Positions 1 to 10,647 of a DNA stretch of 64,000 bases are shown here, in pieces; position 1 is the stretch's first letter; each line of letters begins with the position of its first letter. Source of the DNA: Luzula sylvatica (taxonomy: Eukaryota; Streptophyta; Magnoliopsida; Poales; Juncaceae). The DNA lies in assembly GCA_946800325.1 (NCBI GenBank), contig OX326959.1, positions 45,693,566 to 45,757,565 of the forward strand, read 5' to 3'. A program made the position numbers and the translations under genes. The notes beneath the pieces are model-generated. The model saw nothing but the letters and a program-made list of their open reading frames with translations. It was not told the DNA's origin and ran no database searches.

Positions 1-1701
1 CTTTTACAAAAAATGATAATTGATATTTTTGAAGGTGTTAAACTTCAGTTTTTTATTTTTTGCAAATACTTGGAAAAATTGAAATTTGTATGTGTTAGTC
101 TTCAATCACGGAATTTTTTGAGAAAATCTTGAAAAATGAAGTATTTTGCTCATTTTAGAGAACTATTTTGTTCTTTTTTAGAAAAAATGATAATTGATAT
201 TTTTTAAGGTGTTAGACTTCAGTTTTTGATTTTTTGCAAAAAATTGGAAAAATTGAAATTTGTATGTGTTAGTCTTCAATCCCGGAGTTTTTTGAGAAAA
301 ACATGAAAAATGAAGTATTTTGCTCATTTTAGAGAACTATTTTGGTCTTTTTTAGAAAAAATGATAATTGATATTTTTGAAGGTGTTAGACTTCATTTTT
401 TGATTTTTTGCAAAAAATTGGAAAAATTGAAATTTGTATGTGTTACTCTTCAATCACGGAATTTTTTGAGAAAATCATGAAAAATGAAGTATTTTGCTTA
501 TTTTAGAGAACTATTTTGATCTTTTTTAGAAAAAATGATAATTGATATTTTTGAAGGTGTTAGACTTCAGTTTTTCATTTTATGCAAAAAATAGGAAAAA
601 TAGAAATTTGTATGTGTTAGTCTTCAATCCCGGAGTTTTTTGAGAAAAAAATGAAAAATGAAGTATTTTGGTCATTTTAGTGAACTATTTTGGTCTTTTT
701 TCGAAAAAATTATAATTGATATTTTTTAAGGTGTTAGACTTCAGTTTTTGATTTTTTGCAAAAAATTGGAAAAATTGAAATTTGTTTGTTTTAGTCTTCA
801 ATCACGGATTTTTTTGAGAAAAACATGAAAAGTGAAGTATTTTGCTCATTTTAGAGAACTATTTTGGTCTTTTTTAGAAAAAATGATAATTGATATTTTT
901 GAAGGTGTGAGACTTCAGTTTTTGATTTTTTGCAAAAAATTGGAAAAATTGAAATTTGTATGTGTTAGTCTTCAATCCCGGAGTTTTTTGAGAAAAACAT
1001 GAAAAATGAAGTATTTTTCTCATTTTAGTGAACTATTTTGGTCTTTTTTAGAAAAAATGATAATTCATATTTTTTAAGGTGTTACTCTTCAGTTCTTGAT
1101 TTTATGCAAAAAATAGGAAAAATAGAAATTTGTATGTGTTAGTCCTCAATCCCGGAGTTTTTCGAGAAAAACATGGAAAATGAAGTATTTTGCTCATTTT
1201 AGAGAACTATTTTGGTCTCTTTTACAAAAAATGATAATTGATATTTTTGAAGGTGTTGAACTTCAGTTTTTTATTTTTTGCAAAAAATTGGAAAAATTGA
1301 AATTTGTATGTGTTAGTCTTCAATCACGGAATTTTTTGAGAAAATCTTGAAAAATGAAGTATTTTGCTCATTTTAGAGAACTATTTTGGTCTTTTTTAGA
1401 AAAAATGATAATTGATATTTTTGAAGGTGTTAGACTTCAGTTTTTGATTTTTTGCAAAAAATTGGAAAAATTGAAATTTGTGTGTGTTAGTCTTCAATCC
1501 CGGAGTTTTTTGAGAAAAACATGAAAAATGAAGTATTTTGCTCATTTTAGTGAACTATTTTGGTCTTTTTTAGAAAAAAATATAATTGATATTTTTTAAG
1601 GTGTTAGACTTCAATTTTTGATTTTTTGCAAAAAAATGGAAAAATTGAAATTTGTATGTGTTAGTCTTCAATGACGGAATTTTTTGAGAAAAACATGAAA
1701 A

Positions 1702-1841
1702 ATGAAGTATTTTGCTCATTTTAGTGAACTATTTTGGTCTTTTTTAGACTTCAGTTTTTTATTTTTTGCAAAAAATTGGAAAAATTGAAATTTGTATGTG
1801 TTAGTCTTCAATCACGGAATTTTTTGAGAAAATCATGAAAA
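1702..1841 (+). repeat. 140-bp monomer with 34-bp internal deletion, copy 1
   Basis: The distance between successive 'atgaag' anchors here is 140 rather than 174 bp. The missing 34 bp lie between two TTAGA copies that a full monomer carries at the start of 'ttagaaaaaatg' and in 'gtgttagacttc', so the sequence reads 'ttttttagacttcag'. This is the signature of a deletion between 5-bp direct repeats, by replication slippage or end joining. The following monomer (1842) carries the rare bases 'gtatcttgc' and 'aactgtttt', as it does after the other two deleted copies. Confidence 0.95.
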
Positions 1842-2189
1842 ATGAAGTATCTTGCTCATTTTAGAGAACTGTTTTGGTCTTTTTTAGAAAAAATGATAAT
1901 TGATATTTTTGAAGGTGTTAGACTTCAGTTTTTGATTTTATGCAAAAAATAGCAAAAATAGAAATTTGTATGTGTTAGTCTTCAATCACGGAATTTTTTG
2001 AGAAAATCATGAAAAATGAAGTATCTTGCTCATTTTAGAGAACTGTTTTGGTCTTTTTTAGAAAAAATGATAATTGATATTTTTGAAGGTGTTAGACTTC
2101 AGTTTTTGATTTTATGCAAAAAATAGCAAAAATAGAAATTTGTATGTGTTAGTCTTCAATCCCGGAGTTTTTTGAGAAAAACATGAAAA
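1842..2189 (+). repeat. Tandem duplication of a single monomer
   Basis: The monomers at 1842 and 2016 share the rare bases 'gtatcttgc', 'aactgtttt' and 'atagcaaaaatag', which I saw together nowhere else. They differ at the 3' end: the first ends in a 'cacggaa...aaatcatg' tail and the second in a 'cccggag...aaaacatg' tail. A one-monomer duplication with an exchange inside the tail explains this. Confidence 0.85.
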
Positions 2190-2339
2190 ATGAAGTATTT
2201 TGCTCATTTTAGAGAACTATTTTGGTCTTTTTTAGAAAAAATGATAATTGATATTTTTGAAGGTGTTAGACTTCATTTTTTGATTTTTTGCAAAAAATTG
2301 GAAAAATTGAAATTTGTATGTGTTAGTCTTCAATCCCGG

Positions 2340-3240
2340 AGTTTTTTGAGAAAAACATGAAAAATGAAGTATTTTGCTCATTTTAGTGAACTATTTTAGT
2401 CTTTTTTAGAAAAAATGATAATTGATATTATTTAAGGTGTTAGACTTCAGTTTTTGATTTTTTGAAAAAAATTGGAAAAAGAGAAATTTGTATGTGTTAG
2501 TCTTCAATCACGGAATTTTTTGAGAAAAACATGAAAAATGAAGTATTTTTCTCATTTTAGAGAACTATTTTGGTCTTTTTTAGAAAAAATGATAATTGAT
2601 ATTTTTTAAGGTGTTAGACTTCAGTTTTTGATTTTATGCAAAAAATAGGAAAAATGGAAATTTGTATGTGTTAGTCTTCAATCCCGGAGTTTTTTGAGAA
2701 AATCATGAAAAATGAAGTAGTTTGCTCATTTTAGAGAACTATTTTGGTCTTTTTTAGAAAAAATGATAATTGATATTTTTGAAGGTGTTAGATTTCAGTT
2801 TTTGATTTTATGCAAAAAATAGGAAAAATAGAAATTTGTATGTGTTAGTCTTCAATCCAAGAGTTTTTCGAGAAAAACATGAAAAATGAAGTATTTTGCT
2901 CATTTTAGAGAACTATTTTTGTCTCTTTTACAAAAAATGATAATTGATATTTTTGAAGGTGTTAAACTTCAGTTTTTTATTTTTTGCAAAAAATTGGAAA
3001 AATTGAAATTTGTATGTGTTAGTCTTCAATCACGGAATTTTTTGAGAAAATCTTGAAAAATGAAGTATTTTGCTCATTTTAGAGAACTATTATGTTCTTT
3101 TTTAGAAAAAATGATAATTGATATTTTTGAAGGTGTTAGACTTCAGTTTTTGATTTTTTGCAAAAAAATGGAAAAATTGAAATTTGTATGTGTTAGTCTT
3201 CAATCCCGGAGTTTTTTGAGAAAAACATGAAAAATGAAGT
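2340..3240 (+). repeat. Left-zone block, first of three related copies
   Basis: This run contains three linked rare markers in order: 'gatattatttaagg' near 2425, 'gaaatttg' preceded by 'ggaaaaaga' near 2475, and 'ttcaatccaagag' at 2851. The same series occurs near 4130-4560 (offset 1,706 bp, which is 10 monomers minus the 34-bp deletion) and near 9145-9575. It then runs into an A monomer with 'atttttgtctc' in place of 'attttggtctc' (2886, 4592, 9604). Confidence 0.85.
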
Positions 3241-3373
3241 ATTTTGCTCATTTTAGAGAACTATTTTGGTCTTTTTTAGACTTCAGTTTTTGATTTTTTG
3301 CAAAAAATTGGAAAAATTGAAATTTGTATGTGTTAGTCTTCAATCACGGAATTTTTTGAGAAAAACATGAAAA
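3234..3373 (+). repeat. 140-bp monomer with 34-bp internal deletion, copy 2
   Basis: The TTAGA-to-TTAGA deletion is the same as in the monomer at 1702. The next monomer, at 3374, again has 'gtatcttgc' and 'aactgtttt'. Shared flanking variants imply one original deletion that was later copied, not three independent events. Confidence 0.95.
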
Positions 3374-5340
3374 ATGAAGTATCTTGCTCATTTTAGAGAA
3401 CTGTTTTGGTCTTTTTTAGAAAAAATGATAATTGATATTTTTGAAGGTGTTAGACTTCAGTTTTTGATTTTATGCAAAAAATAAGAAAAATAGAAATTTG
3501 TATGTGTTAGTCTTCAATCCCGGAGTTTTTTGAGAAAAACATGAAAAATGAAGTATTTTGCTCATTTTAGAGAAATATTTTCGTCTTTTTTGGAAAAAAT
3601 GATAATTGATATTTTTGAAGGTGTTAGACTTCATTTTCTAATTTTTTGCAAAAAATTGGAAAAATTGAAATTTGTATGTGTTACTGTTCAATCACGGAAT
3701 TTTTTGAGAAAATCATTAAAAATGAAGTATTTTGCTTATTTTAGAGAACTATTTTGATCTTTTTCAGAAAAAATGATAATTGATATTTTTGAAGGAGTTA
3801 GACTTCAGTTTTTTATTTTATGCAAAAAATAAGAAAAATAGAAATGTGTATGTGTTAGTCTTCAATCCCGGAGTTTTTCGAGAAAAACATGAAAAATGAA
3901 GTATTTTGCTCATTTTAGAGAACTATTTTGGTCTTTTTTAGAAAAAATGATAATTGATATTTTTGAAGGAGTTAGACTTCAATTTTTTATTTTTTGCAAA
4001 AAATTGGAAAAATTGAAATTTGTATGTGTTAGTCTTCAATCCCGGAGTTTTTTGAGAAAAACATGAAAAATGAAGTATTTTGCTCATTTTAGTGAACTAT
4101 TTTAGTCTTTTTTAGAAAAAATGATAATTGATATTATTTAAGGTGTTAGACTTCAGTTTTTGATTTTTTGAAAAAAATTGGAAAAAGAGAAATTTGTATG
4201 TGTTAGTCTTCAATCACGGAATTTTTTGAGAAAAACATGAAAAATGAAGTATTTTTCTCATTTTAGAGAACTATTTTGGTCTTTTTTAGAAAAAATGATA
4301 ATTGATATTTTTTAAGGTGTTAGACTTCAGTTTTTGATTTTATGCAAAAAATAGGAAAAATGGAAATTTGTATGTGTTAGTCTTCAATCCCGGAGTTTTT
4401 TGAGAAAATCATGAAAAATGAAGTAGTTTGCTCATTTTAGAGAACTATTTTGGTCTTTTTTAGAAAAAATGATAATTGATATTTTTGAAGGTGTTAGATT
4501 TCAGTTTTTTATTTTATGCAAAAAATAGGAAAAATAGAAATTTGTATGTGTTAGTGTTCAATCCAAGAGTTTTTCGAGAAAAACATGAAAAATGAAGTAT
4601 TTTGCTCATTTTAGAGAACTATTTTTGTCTCTTTTACAAAAAATGATAATTGATATTTTTGAAGGTGTTAAACTTCAGTTTTTTATTTTTTGCAAAAAAT
4701 TGGAAAAATTGAAATTTGTATGTGTTAGTCTTCAATCACGGAATTTTTTGAGAAAATCTTGAAAAATGAAGTATTTTGCTCATTTTAGAGAACTATTTTG
4801 TTCTTTTTTAGAAAAAATGATAATTGATATTTTTGAAGGTGTTAGACTTCAGTTTTTGATTTTTTGCAAAAAATTGGAAAAATTGAAATTTGTATGTGTT
4901 AGTCTTCAATCCCGGAGTTTTTTGAGAAAAACATGAAAAATGAAGTATTTTGCTCATTTTAGAGAACTATTTTGGTCTTTTTTAGAAAAAATGATAATTC
5001 ATATTTTTGAAGGTGTTAGATTTCAGTTTTTTATTTTAAGCAAAAAATAGGAAAAATAGAAATTTGTATGTGTTAGTCTTCAATCCCGGAGTTTTTCGAG
5101 AAAAACATGAAAAATGAAGTAGTTTGCTCATTTTAGAGAACTATTTTGGTCTTTTTTAGAAAAAATGATAATTGATATTTTTGAAGGTGTTAGACTTCAG
5201 TTTTTAATTTTTTGCCAAAATTTGGAAAAATTGAAATTTGTATGTGTTAGTCTTCAATCCCGGAGTTTTTTGAGAAAAACATGAAAAATGAAGTATTTTG
5301 CTCATTTTAGAGAACTATTTTGGTCTTTTTTAGAAAAAAT
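3300..5340 (+). repeat. About 2-kb duplicated block, copy 1
   Basis: Sequence from the deleted monomer near 3.3 kb to about 5.34 kb matches about 8.31-10.35 kb at an offset of 5,011-5,012 bp. The offset grows by one after an extra A near 8541. Shared rare features include 'ttactgttcaatc', 'aaatcattaaaaatg', 'ctttttcagaaaa', 'gaaggagttag', 'attattta' and 'ttcaatccaag'. The copies differ by scattered point changes (for example 'aagcaaaaa' near 5040 against 'atacaaaaa' in copy 2) and stop matching near 5340, where this copy enters a type-C monomer and the other does not. The block edges are by eye. Confidence 0.85.
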
Positions 5341-8244
5341 GATAATTGATATTTTTGAAGGTGTTAGACTTCATTTTTTGATTTTTTGCAAAAAATTGGA
5401 AAAATTGAAATTTGTATGTGTTACTCTTCAATCCCGGAATTTTTTGAGAAAATCATGAAAAATGAAGTATTTTGCTTATTTTAGAGAACTATTTTGATCT
5501 TTTTTAGAAAAAATGATAATTGATATTTTTGAAGGTGTTAGACTTCAGTTTTTTATTTTATGCAAAAAATTGGAAAAATTGAAATTTGTATGTGTTAGTC
5601 TTCAATCCCGGAGTTTTTTGAGAAAAACATGAAAAATGAAGTATTTTGCTCATTTTAGAGAACTATTTTGGTCTTTTTTAGAAAAAATGATAATTGATAT
5701 TTTTGAAGGTGTTAGATTTCAGTTTTTTATTTTATGCAAAAAATAGGAAAAATAGAAATTTGTATGTGTTAGTCTTCAATCCCGGAGTTTTTCGAGAAAA
5801 ACATGAAAAATGAAGTATTTTGCTCATTTTAGAGAACTATTTTGGTCTCTTTTACAAAAAATGATAATTGATATTTTTTAAGGTGTTAGACTTCAGTTTT
5901 TTATTTTATGCAAAAAATTGGAAAAATTGAAATTTGTATGTGTTAGTCTTCAATCACGGAATTTTTTGAGAAAATCTTGAAAAATGAAGTATTTTGCTCA
6001 TTTTAGAGAACTATTTTGTTCTTTTTTAGAAAAAATGATAATTGATATTTTTGAAGGTGTTAGACTTCAGTTTTTAATTTTTTGCAAAAATTTTGAAAAA
6101 TTGAAATTTGTATGTGTTAGTCTTCAATCCCGGAGTTTTTTGAGAAAAACATGAAAAATGAAGTATTTTGCTCATTTTAGAGAACTATTTTGGTCTTTTT
6201 TAGAAAAAATGATAATTGATATTTTTGAAGGTGTTAGACTTCATTTTTTGATTTTTTGCAAAAAATTGGAAAAATTGAAATTTGTATGTGTTACTCTTCA
6301 ATCACGGAATTTTTTGAGAAAATCATGAAAAATGAAGTATTTTGCTTATTTTGGAGAACTATTTTGATCTTTTTTAGAAAAAATGATAATTGATATTTTT
6401 GAAGGTGTTAGACTTCAGTTTTTTATTTTATGCAAAAAATTGGAAAAATTGAAATTTGTATGTGTTAGTCTTCAATCACGGTATTTTTTGAGAAAATCTT
6501 GAAAAATGAAGTATTTTGCTCATTTTAGAGAACTATTTTGTTCTTTTTTAGAAAAAATTATAATTGATATTTTTGAAGGTGTTAGACTTCAGTTTTTGAT
6601 TTTATGCAAAAAATAGGAAAAATAGAAATTTGTATGTGTTAGTCTTCAATCCCGGAGTTTTTTGAGAAAATCATGAAAAATGAAGTAGTTTGCTCATTTT
6701 AGAGAACTATTTTGGTCTTTTTTAGAAAAAATGATAATTCATATTTTTGAAGGTGTTAGATTTCAGTTTTTGATTTTATGCAAAAAATAGGAAAAATAGA
6801 AATTTGTATGTGTTAGTGTTCAATCCCGGAGTTTTTCGAGAAAAACATGAAAAATGAAGTATTTTGCTCATTTTAGAGAACTATTTTGGTCTCTTTTACA
6901 AAAAATGATAATTGATATTTTTGAAGGTGTTAAACTTCAGTTTTTTATTTTTTGCAAAAAATTGGAAAAATTGAAATTTGTATGTGTTAGTCTTCAATCA
7001 CGGAATTTTTTGAGAAAATCTTGAAAAATGAAGTATTTTGCTCATTTTAGAGAACTATTTTGATCTTTTTTAAAAAAAATGATAATTGATATTTTTGAAG
7101 GTGTTAGACTTCAGTTTTTTATTTTATGCAAAAAATAGGAAAAATAGAAATGTGTATGTGTTAGTCTTCAATCCCGGAGTTTTTCGAGAAAAACATGAAA
7201 AATAAAGTATTTTGCTCATTTTAGAGAACTATTTTGGTCCTTTTTAGAAAAAATGATAATTGATATTTTTGAAGGTTAGACTTCAGTTTTTAATTTTTTG
7301 CAAAAAATTGGAAAAAATTGAAATTTGTATGTGTTAGTCTTCAATCACGGAATTTTTTGAGAAAAACTTGAAAAATGAAGTATTTTGCTCATTTTAGAGA
7401 ACTATTTTGTTCTTTTTTAGAAAAAATGATAATTGATATTTTTGAAGGTGTTAGACTTCAGTTTTTGATTTTTTGCAAAAAATTGGAAAAATTGAAATTT
7501 GTATGTATTAGTCTTTAATCCCGGAGTTTTTTGAGAAAAACATGAAAAATGCAGTATTTTGCTCATTTTAGTGAACTATTTTGGACTTTTTTAGAAAAAA
7601 TGATAATTGATATTTTTTAAGGTGTTAGACTTCAGTTTTTGATTTTTTGCAAAAAATTGGAAAAATTGAAATTTGTATGTGTTAGTCTTCAATCAAGGAA
7701 TTTTTTGAGAAAAACATGAAAAATGAAGTATTTTGCTCATTTTAGAGAACTATTTTGGTCTTTTTTAGAAAAAATGATAATTGATATTTTTGAAGGTGTT
7801 AGACTTCAGTTTTTGATTTTTTGCAAAAAATTGGAAACATTGAAATTTGTATGTGTTACTCTTCAATCACGGAATGTTTTGAGAAAATCATGAAAAATGA
7901 AGTAGTTTGCTCATTTTAGAGAACTATTTTGGTCTTTTTTAGAAAAAATGATAATTGATATTTTTTAAGGTGTTAGACTTCAGTTTTTGCTTTTATGCAA
8001 AAAATTGGAAAAATTGAAATTTGTATGTGTTAGTCTTCAATCCCGGAGTTTTTTGAGAAAAACATGAAAAATGAAGTATTTTGCTCATTCTAGTGAACTA
8101 TTTTGGTCTTTTTTAGAAAAAATGATAATTGTTATTTTTTAAGGTGTTAGACTTCAGTTTTTGATTTTTTGCAAAAAAATGGAAAAATAGAAATTTGTAT
8201 GTGTTAGTCTTCAATTACGGAATTTTTTGAGAAAAACATGAAAA

Positions 8245-8384
8245 ATGAAGTATTTTGCTCATTTTGGAGAACTATTTTGGTGTTTTTTAGACTTCAGTTT
8301 TTGATTTTTTGCAAAAAATTGGAAAAATTGAAATTTGTATGTGTTAGTCTTCAATCACGGAATTTTTTGAGAAAAACATGAAAA
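8245..8384 (+). repeat. 140-bp monomer with 34-bp internal deletion, copy 3
   Basis: This is the third copy of the 34-bp deletion, here with private changes ('ttttggaga' and 'ggtgtttttt'). The monomer at 8385 has the same 'gtatcttgc/aactgtttt' haplotype. The deleted monomer lies near the left edge of a block that matches about 3.3-5.3 kb at an offset of about 5,012 bp. Confidence 0.95.
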
Positions 8385-10350
8385 ATGAAGTATCTTGCTC
8401 ATTTTAGAGAACTGTTTTGGTCTTTTTTAGAAAAAATGATAATTGATATTTTTGAAGGTGTTAGACTTCAGTTTTTGATTTTATGCAAAAAATAAGAAAA
8501 ATAGAAATTTGTATGTGTTAGTCTTCAATCCCGGAGTTTTTTGAGAAAAAACATGAAAAATGAAGTATTTTGCTCATTTTAGAGAACTATTTTCGTCTTT
8601 TTTGGAAAAAATGATAATTGATATTTTTGAAGGTGTTAGACTTCATTTTCTAATTTTTTGCAAAAAATTGGAAAAATTGAAATTTGTATGTGTTACTGTT
8701 CAATCACGGAATTTTTTGAGAAAATCATTAAAAATGAAGTATTTTGCTTATTTTAGAGAACTATTTTGATCTTTTTCAGAAAAAATGATAATTGATATTT
8801 TTGAAGGAGTTAGACTTCAGTTTTTTATTTTATGCAAAAAATAAGAAAAATAGAAATGTGTATGTGTTAGTCTTCAATCCCGGAGTTTTTCGAGAAAAAC
8901 ATGAAAAATGAAGTATTTTGCTCATTTTAGAGAACTATTTTGGTCTTTTTTAGAAAAAATGATAATTGATATTTTTGAAGGAGTTAGACTTCAATTTTTT
9001 ATTTTTTGCAAAAAATTGGAAAAATTGAAATTTGTATGTGTTAGTCTTCAATCCCGGAGTTTTTTGAGAAAAACATGAAAAATGAAGTATTTTGCTCATT
9101 TTAGTGAACTATTTTAGTCTTTTTTAGAAAAAATGATAATTGATATTATTTAAGGTGTTAGACTTCAGTTTTTGATTTTTTGAAAAAAATTGGAAAAAGA
9201 GAAATTTGTATGTGTTAGTCTTCAATCACGGAATTTTTTGAGAAAAACATGAAAAATGAAGTATTTTTCTCATTTTAGAGAACTATTTTGGTCTTTTTTA
9301 GAAAAAATGATAATTGATATTTTTTAAGGTGTTAGACTTCAGTTTTTGATTTTATGCAAAAAATATGAAAAATGGAAATTTGTATGTGTTAGTCTTCAAT
9401 CCCGGAGTTTTTTGAGAAAATCATGAAAAATGAAGTAGTTTGCTCATTTTAGAGAACTATTTTGGTCTTTTTTAGAAAAAATGATAATTGATATTTTTGA
9501 AGGTGTTAGATTTCAGTTTTTGATTTTATGCAAAAAATAGGAAAAATAGAAATTTGTATGTGTTAGTCTTCAATCCAAGAGTTTTTCGAGAAAAACATGA
9601 AAAATGAAGTATTTTGCTCATTTTAGAGAACTATTTTTGTCTCTTTTACAAAAAATAATAATTGATATTTTTGAAGGTGTTAAACTTCAGTTTTTTATTT
9701 TTTGCAAAAAATTGGAAAAATTGAAATTTGTATGTGTTAGTCTTCAATCACGGAATTTTTTGAGAAAATCTTGAAAAATGAAGTATTTTGCTCATTTTAG
9801 AGAACTATTTTGTTCTTTTTTAGGAAAAATGATAATTGATATTTTTGAAGGTGTTAGACTTCAGTTTTTGATTTTTTGCAAAAAATTGGAAAAATTGAAA
9901 TTTGTATGTGTTAGTCTTCAATCCCGGAGTTTTTTGGGAAAAACATGAAAAATGAAGTATTTTGCTCATTTTAGAGAACTATTTTGGTCTTTTTTAGAAA
10001 AAATGATAATTGATATTTTTGAAGGTGTTAGATTTCAGTTTTTGATTTTATACAAAAAATAGGAAAAATAGAAATTAGTATGTGTTAGTCTTCAATCCCG
10101 GAGTTTTTCGAGAAAAACATGAAAAATGAAGTAGTTTGCTCATTTTAGAGAACTATTTTGGTCTTTTTTAGAAAAAATGATAATTGATATTTTTGAAGGT
10201 GTTAGACTTCAGTTTTTAATTTTTTGCAAAAATTTGGAAAAATTGAAATTTGTATGTGTTAGTCTTCAATCCCGGAGTTTTTTGAGAAAAACATGAAAAA
10301 TGAAGTATTTTGCTCATTTTAGAGAACTATTTTGGTCTTTTTTAGAAAAA
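8310..10350 (+). repeat. About 2-kb duplicated block, copy 2
   Basis: This is the partner of the block at about 3.3-5.34 kb, with the same series of rare variants. The offset is about 5 kb and the intervening monomers differ, so the copies are not adjacent. Either a longer tandem duplication was later eroded, or a gene-conversion-like transfer occurred. The A monomer at 9604 keeps 'atttttgtctc', as at 4592. Confidence 0.85.
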
Positions 10351-10647
10351 ATTATAATTGATATTTTTGAAGGTGTTAGACTTCAGTTTTTGATTTTATG
10401 CAAAAAATAGGAAAAATAGAAATTTGTATGTGTTAGTCTTCAATCCCGGAGTTTTTTGAGAAAATCATGAAAAATGAAGTAGTTTGCTCATTTTAGAGAA
10501 CTATTTTGGTCTTTTTTGGAAAAAATGATAATTGATATTTTTGAAGGTGTTAGATTTCAGTTTTTGATTTTATGCAAAAAATAGGAAAAATAGAAATTTG
10601 TATGTGTTAGTGTTCAATCCCGGAGTTTTTCGAGAAAAACATGAAAA

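Larger units (their letters stand above)
1..10647 (+). repeat. Zone 1: heterogeneous, irregular part of the array
   Basis: Monomers here differ from each other more than elsewhere and do not keep a fixed order. Extra variants are common: 'tagtgaac' in place of 'tagagaac' (monomers at 658, 1006, 1528, 1702, 2362, 4068 and 8071, among others) and 'tttttaagg' in place of 'tttttgaagg' (136, 658, 1006, 1528, 2536, 4242, 5810 and others). Type-A anchors fall at 1180, 2886, 4592, 5810, 6854, 9604 and 10648. The intervals are 1706, 1706, 1218, 1044, 2750 and 1044 bp, which are 10, 10, 7, 6, 16 and 6 monomers once the 34-bp deletions are counted. Small indels cluster around 7276-7311. This looks like an older or less homogenised part of the array, possibly towards its edge (inference). 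No gene is present. Confidence 0.85.

Noticed and set aside
3548..3757. 69-codon open frame in zone 1
   Set aside because: Satellite read-through caused by TGA to TTA at the monomer junction. It ends at the TGA of 'ttttgatc' in the next monomer. The copy at 8560 is part of the duplicated block.
7200..7375. Possible insertion or element near 7.2-7.4 kb, where spacing is off
   Set aside because: The monomer is 173 bp because of a two-base loss ('gaaggttagac') and a one-base gain ('ggaaaaaattg'). These are ordinary small indels.
8560..8769. 69-codon open frame, near-copy of the one at 3548
   Set aside because: Same origin. Similarity between the two reflects DNA duplication of about 2 kb, not protein conservation.
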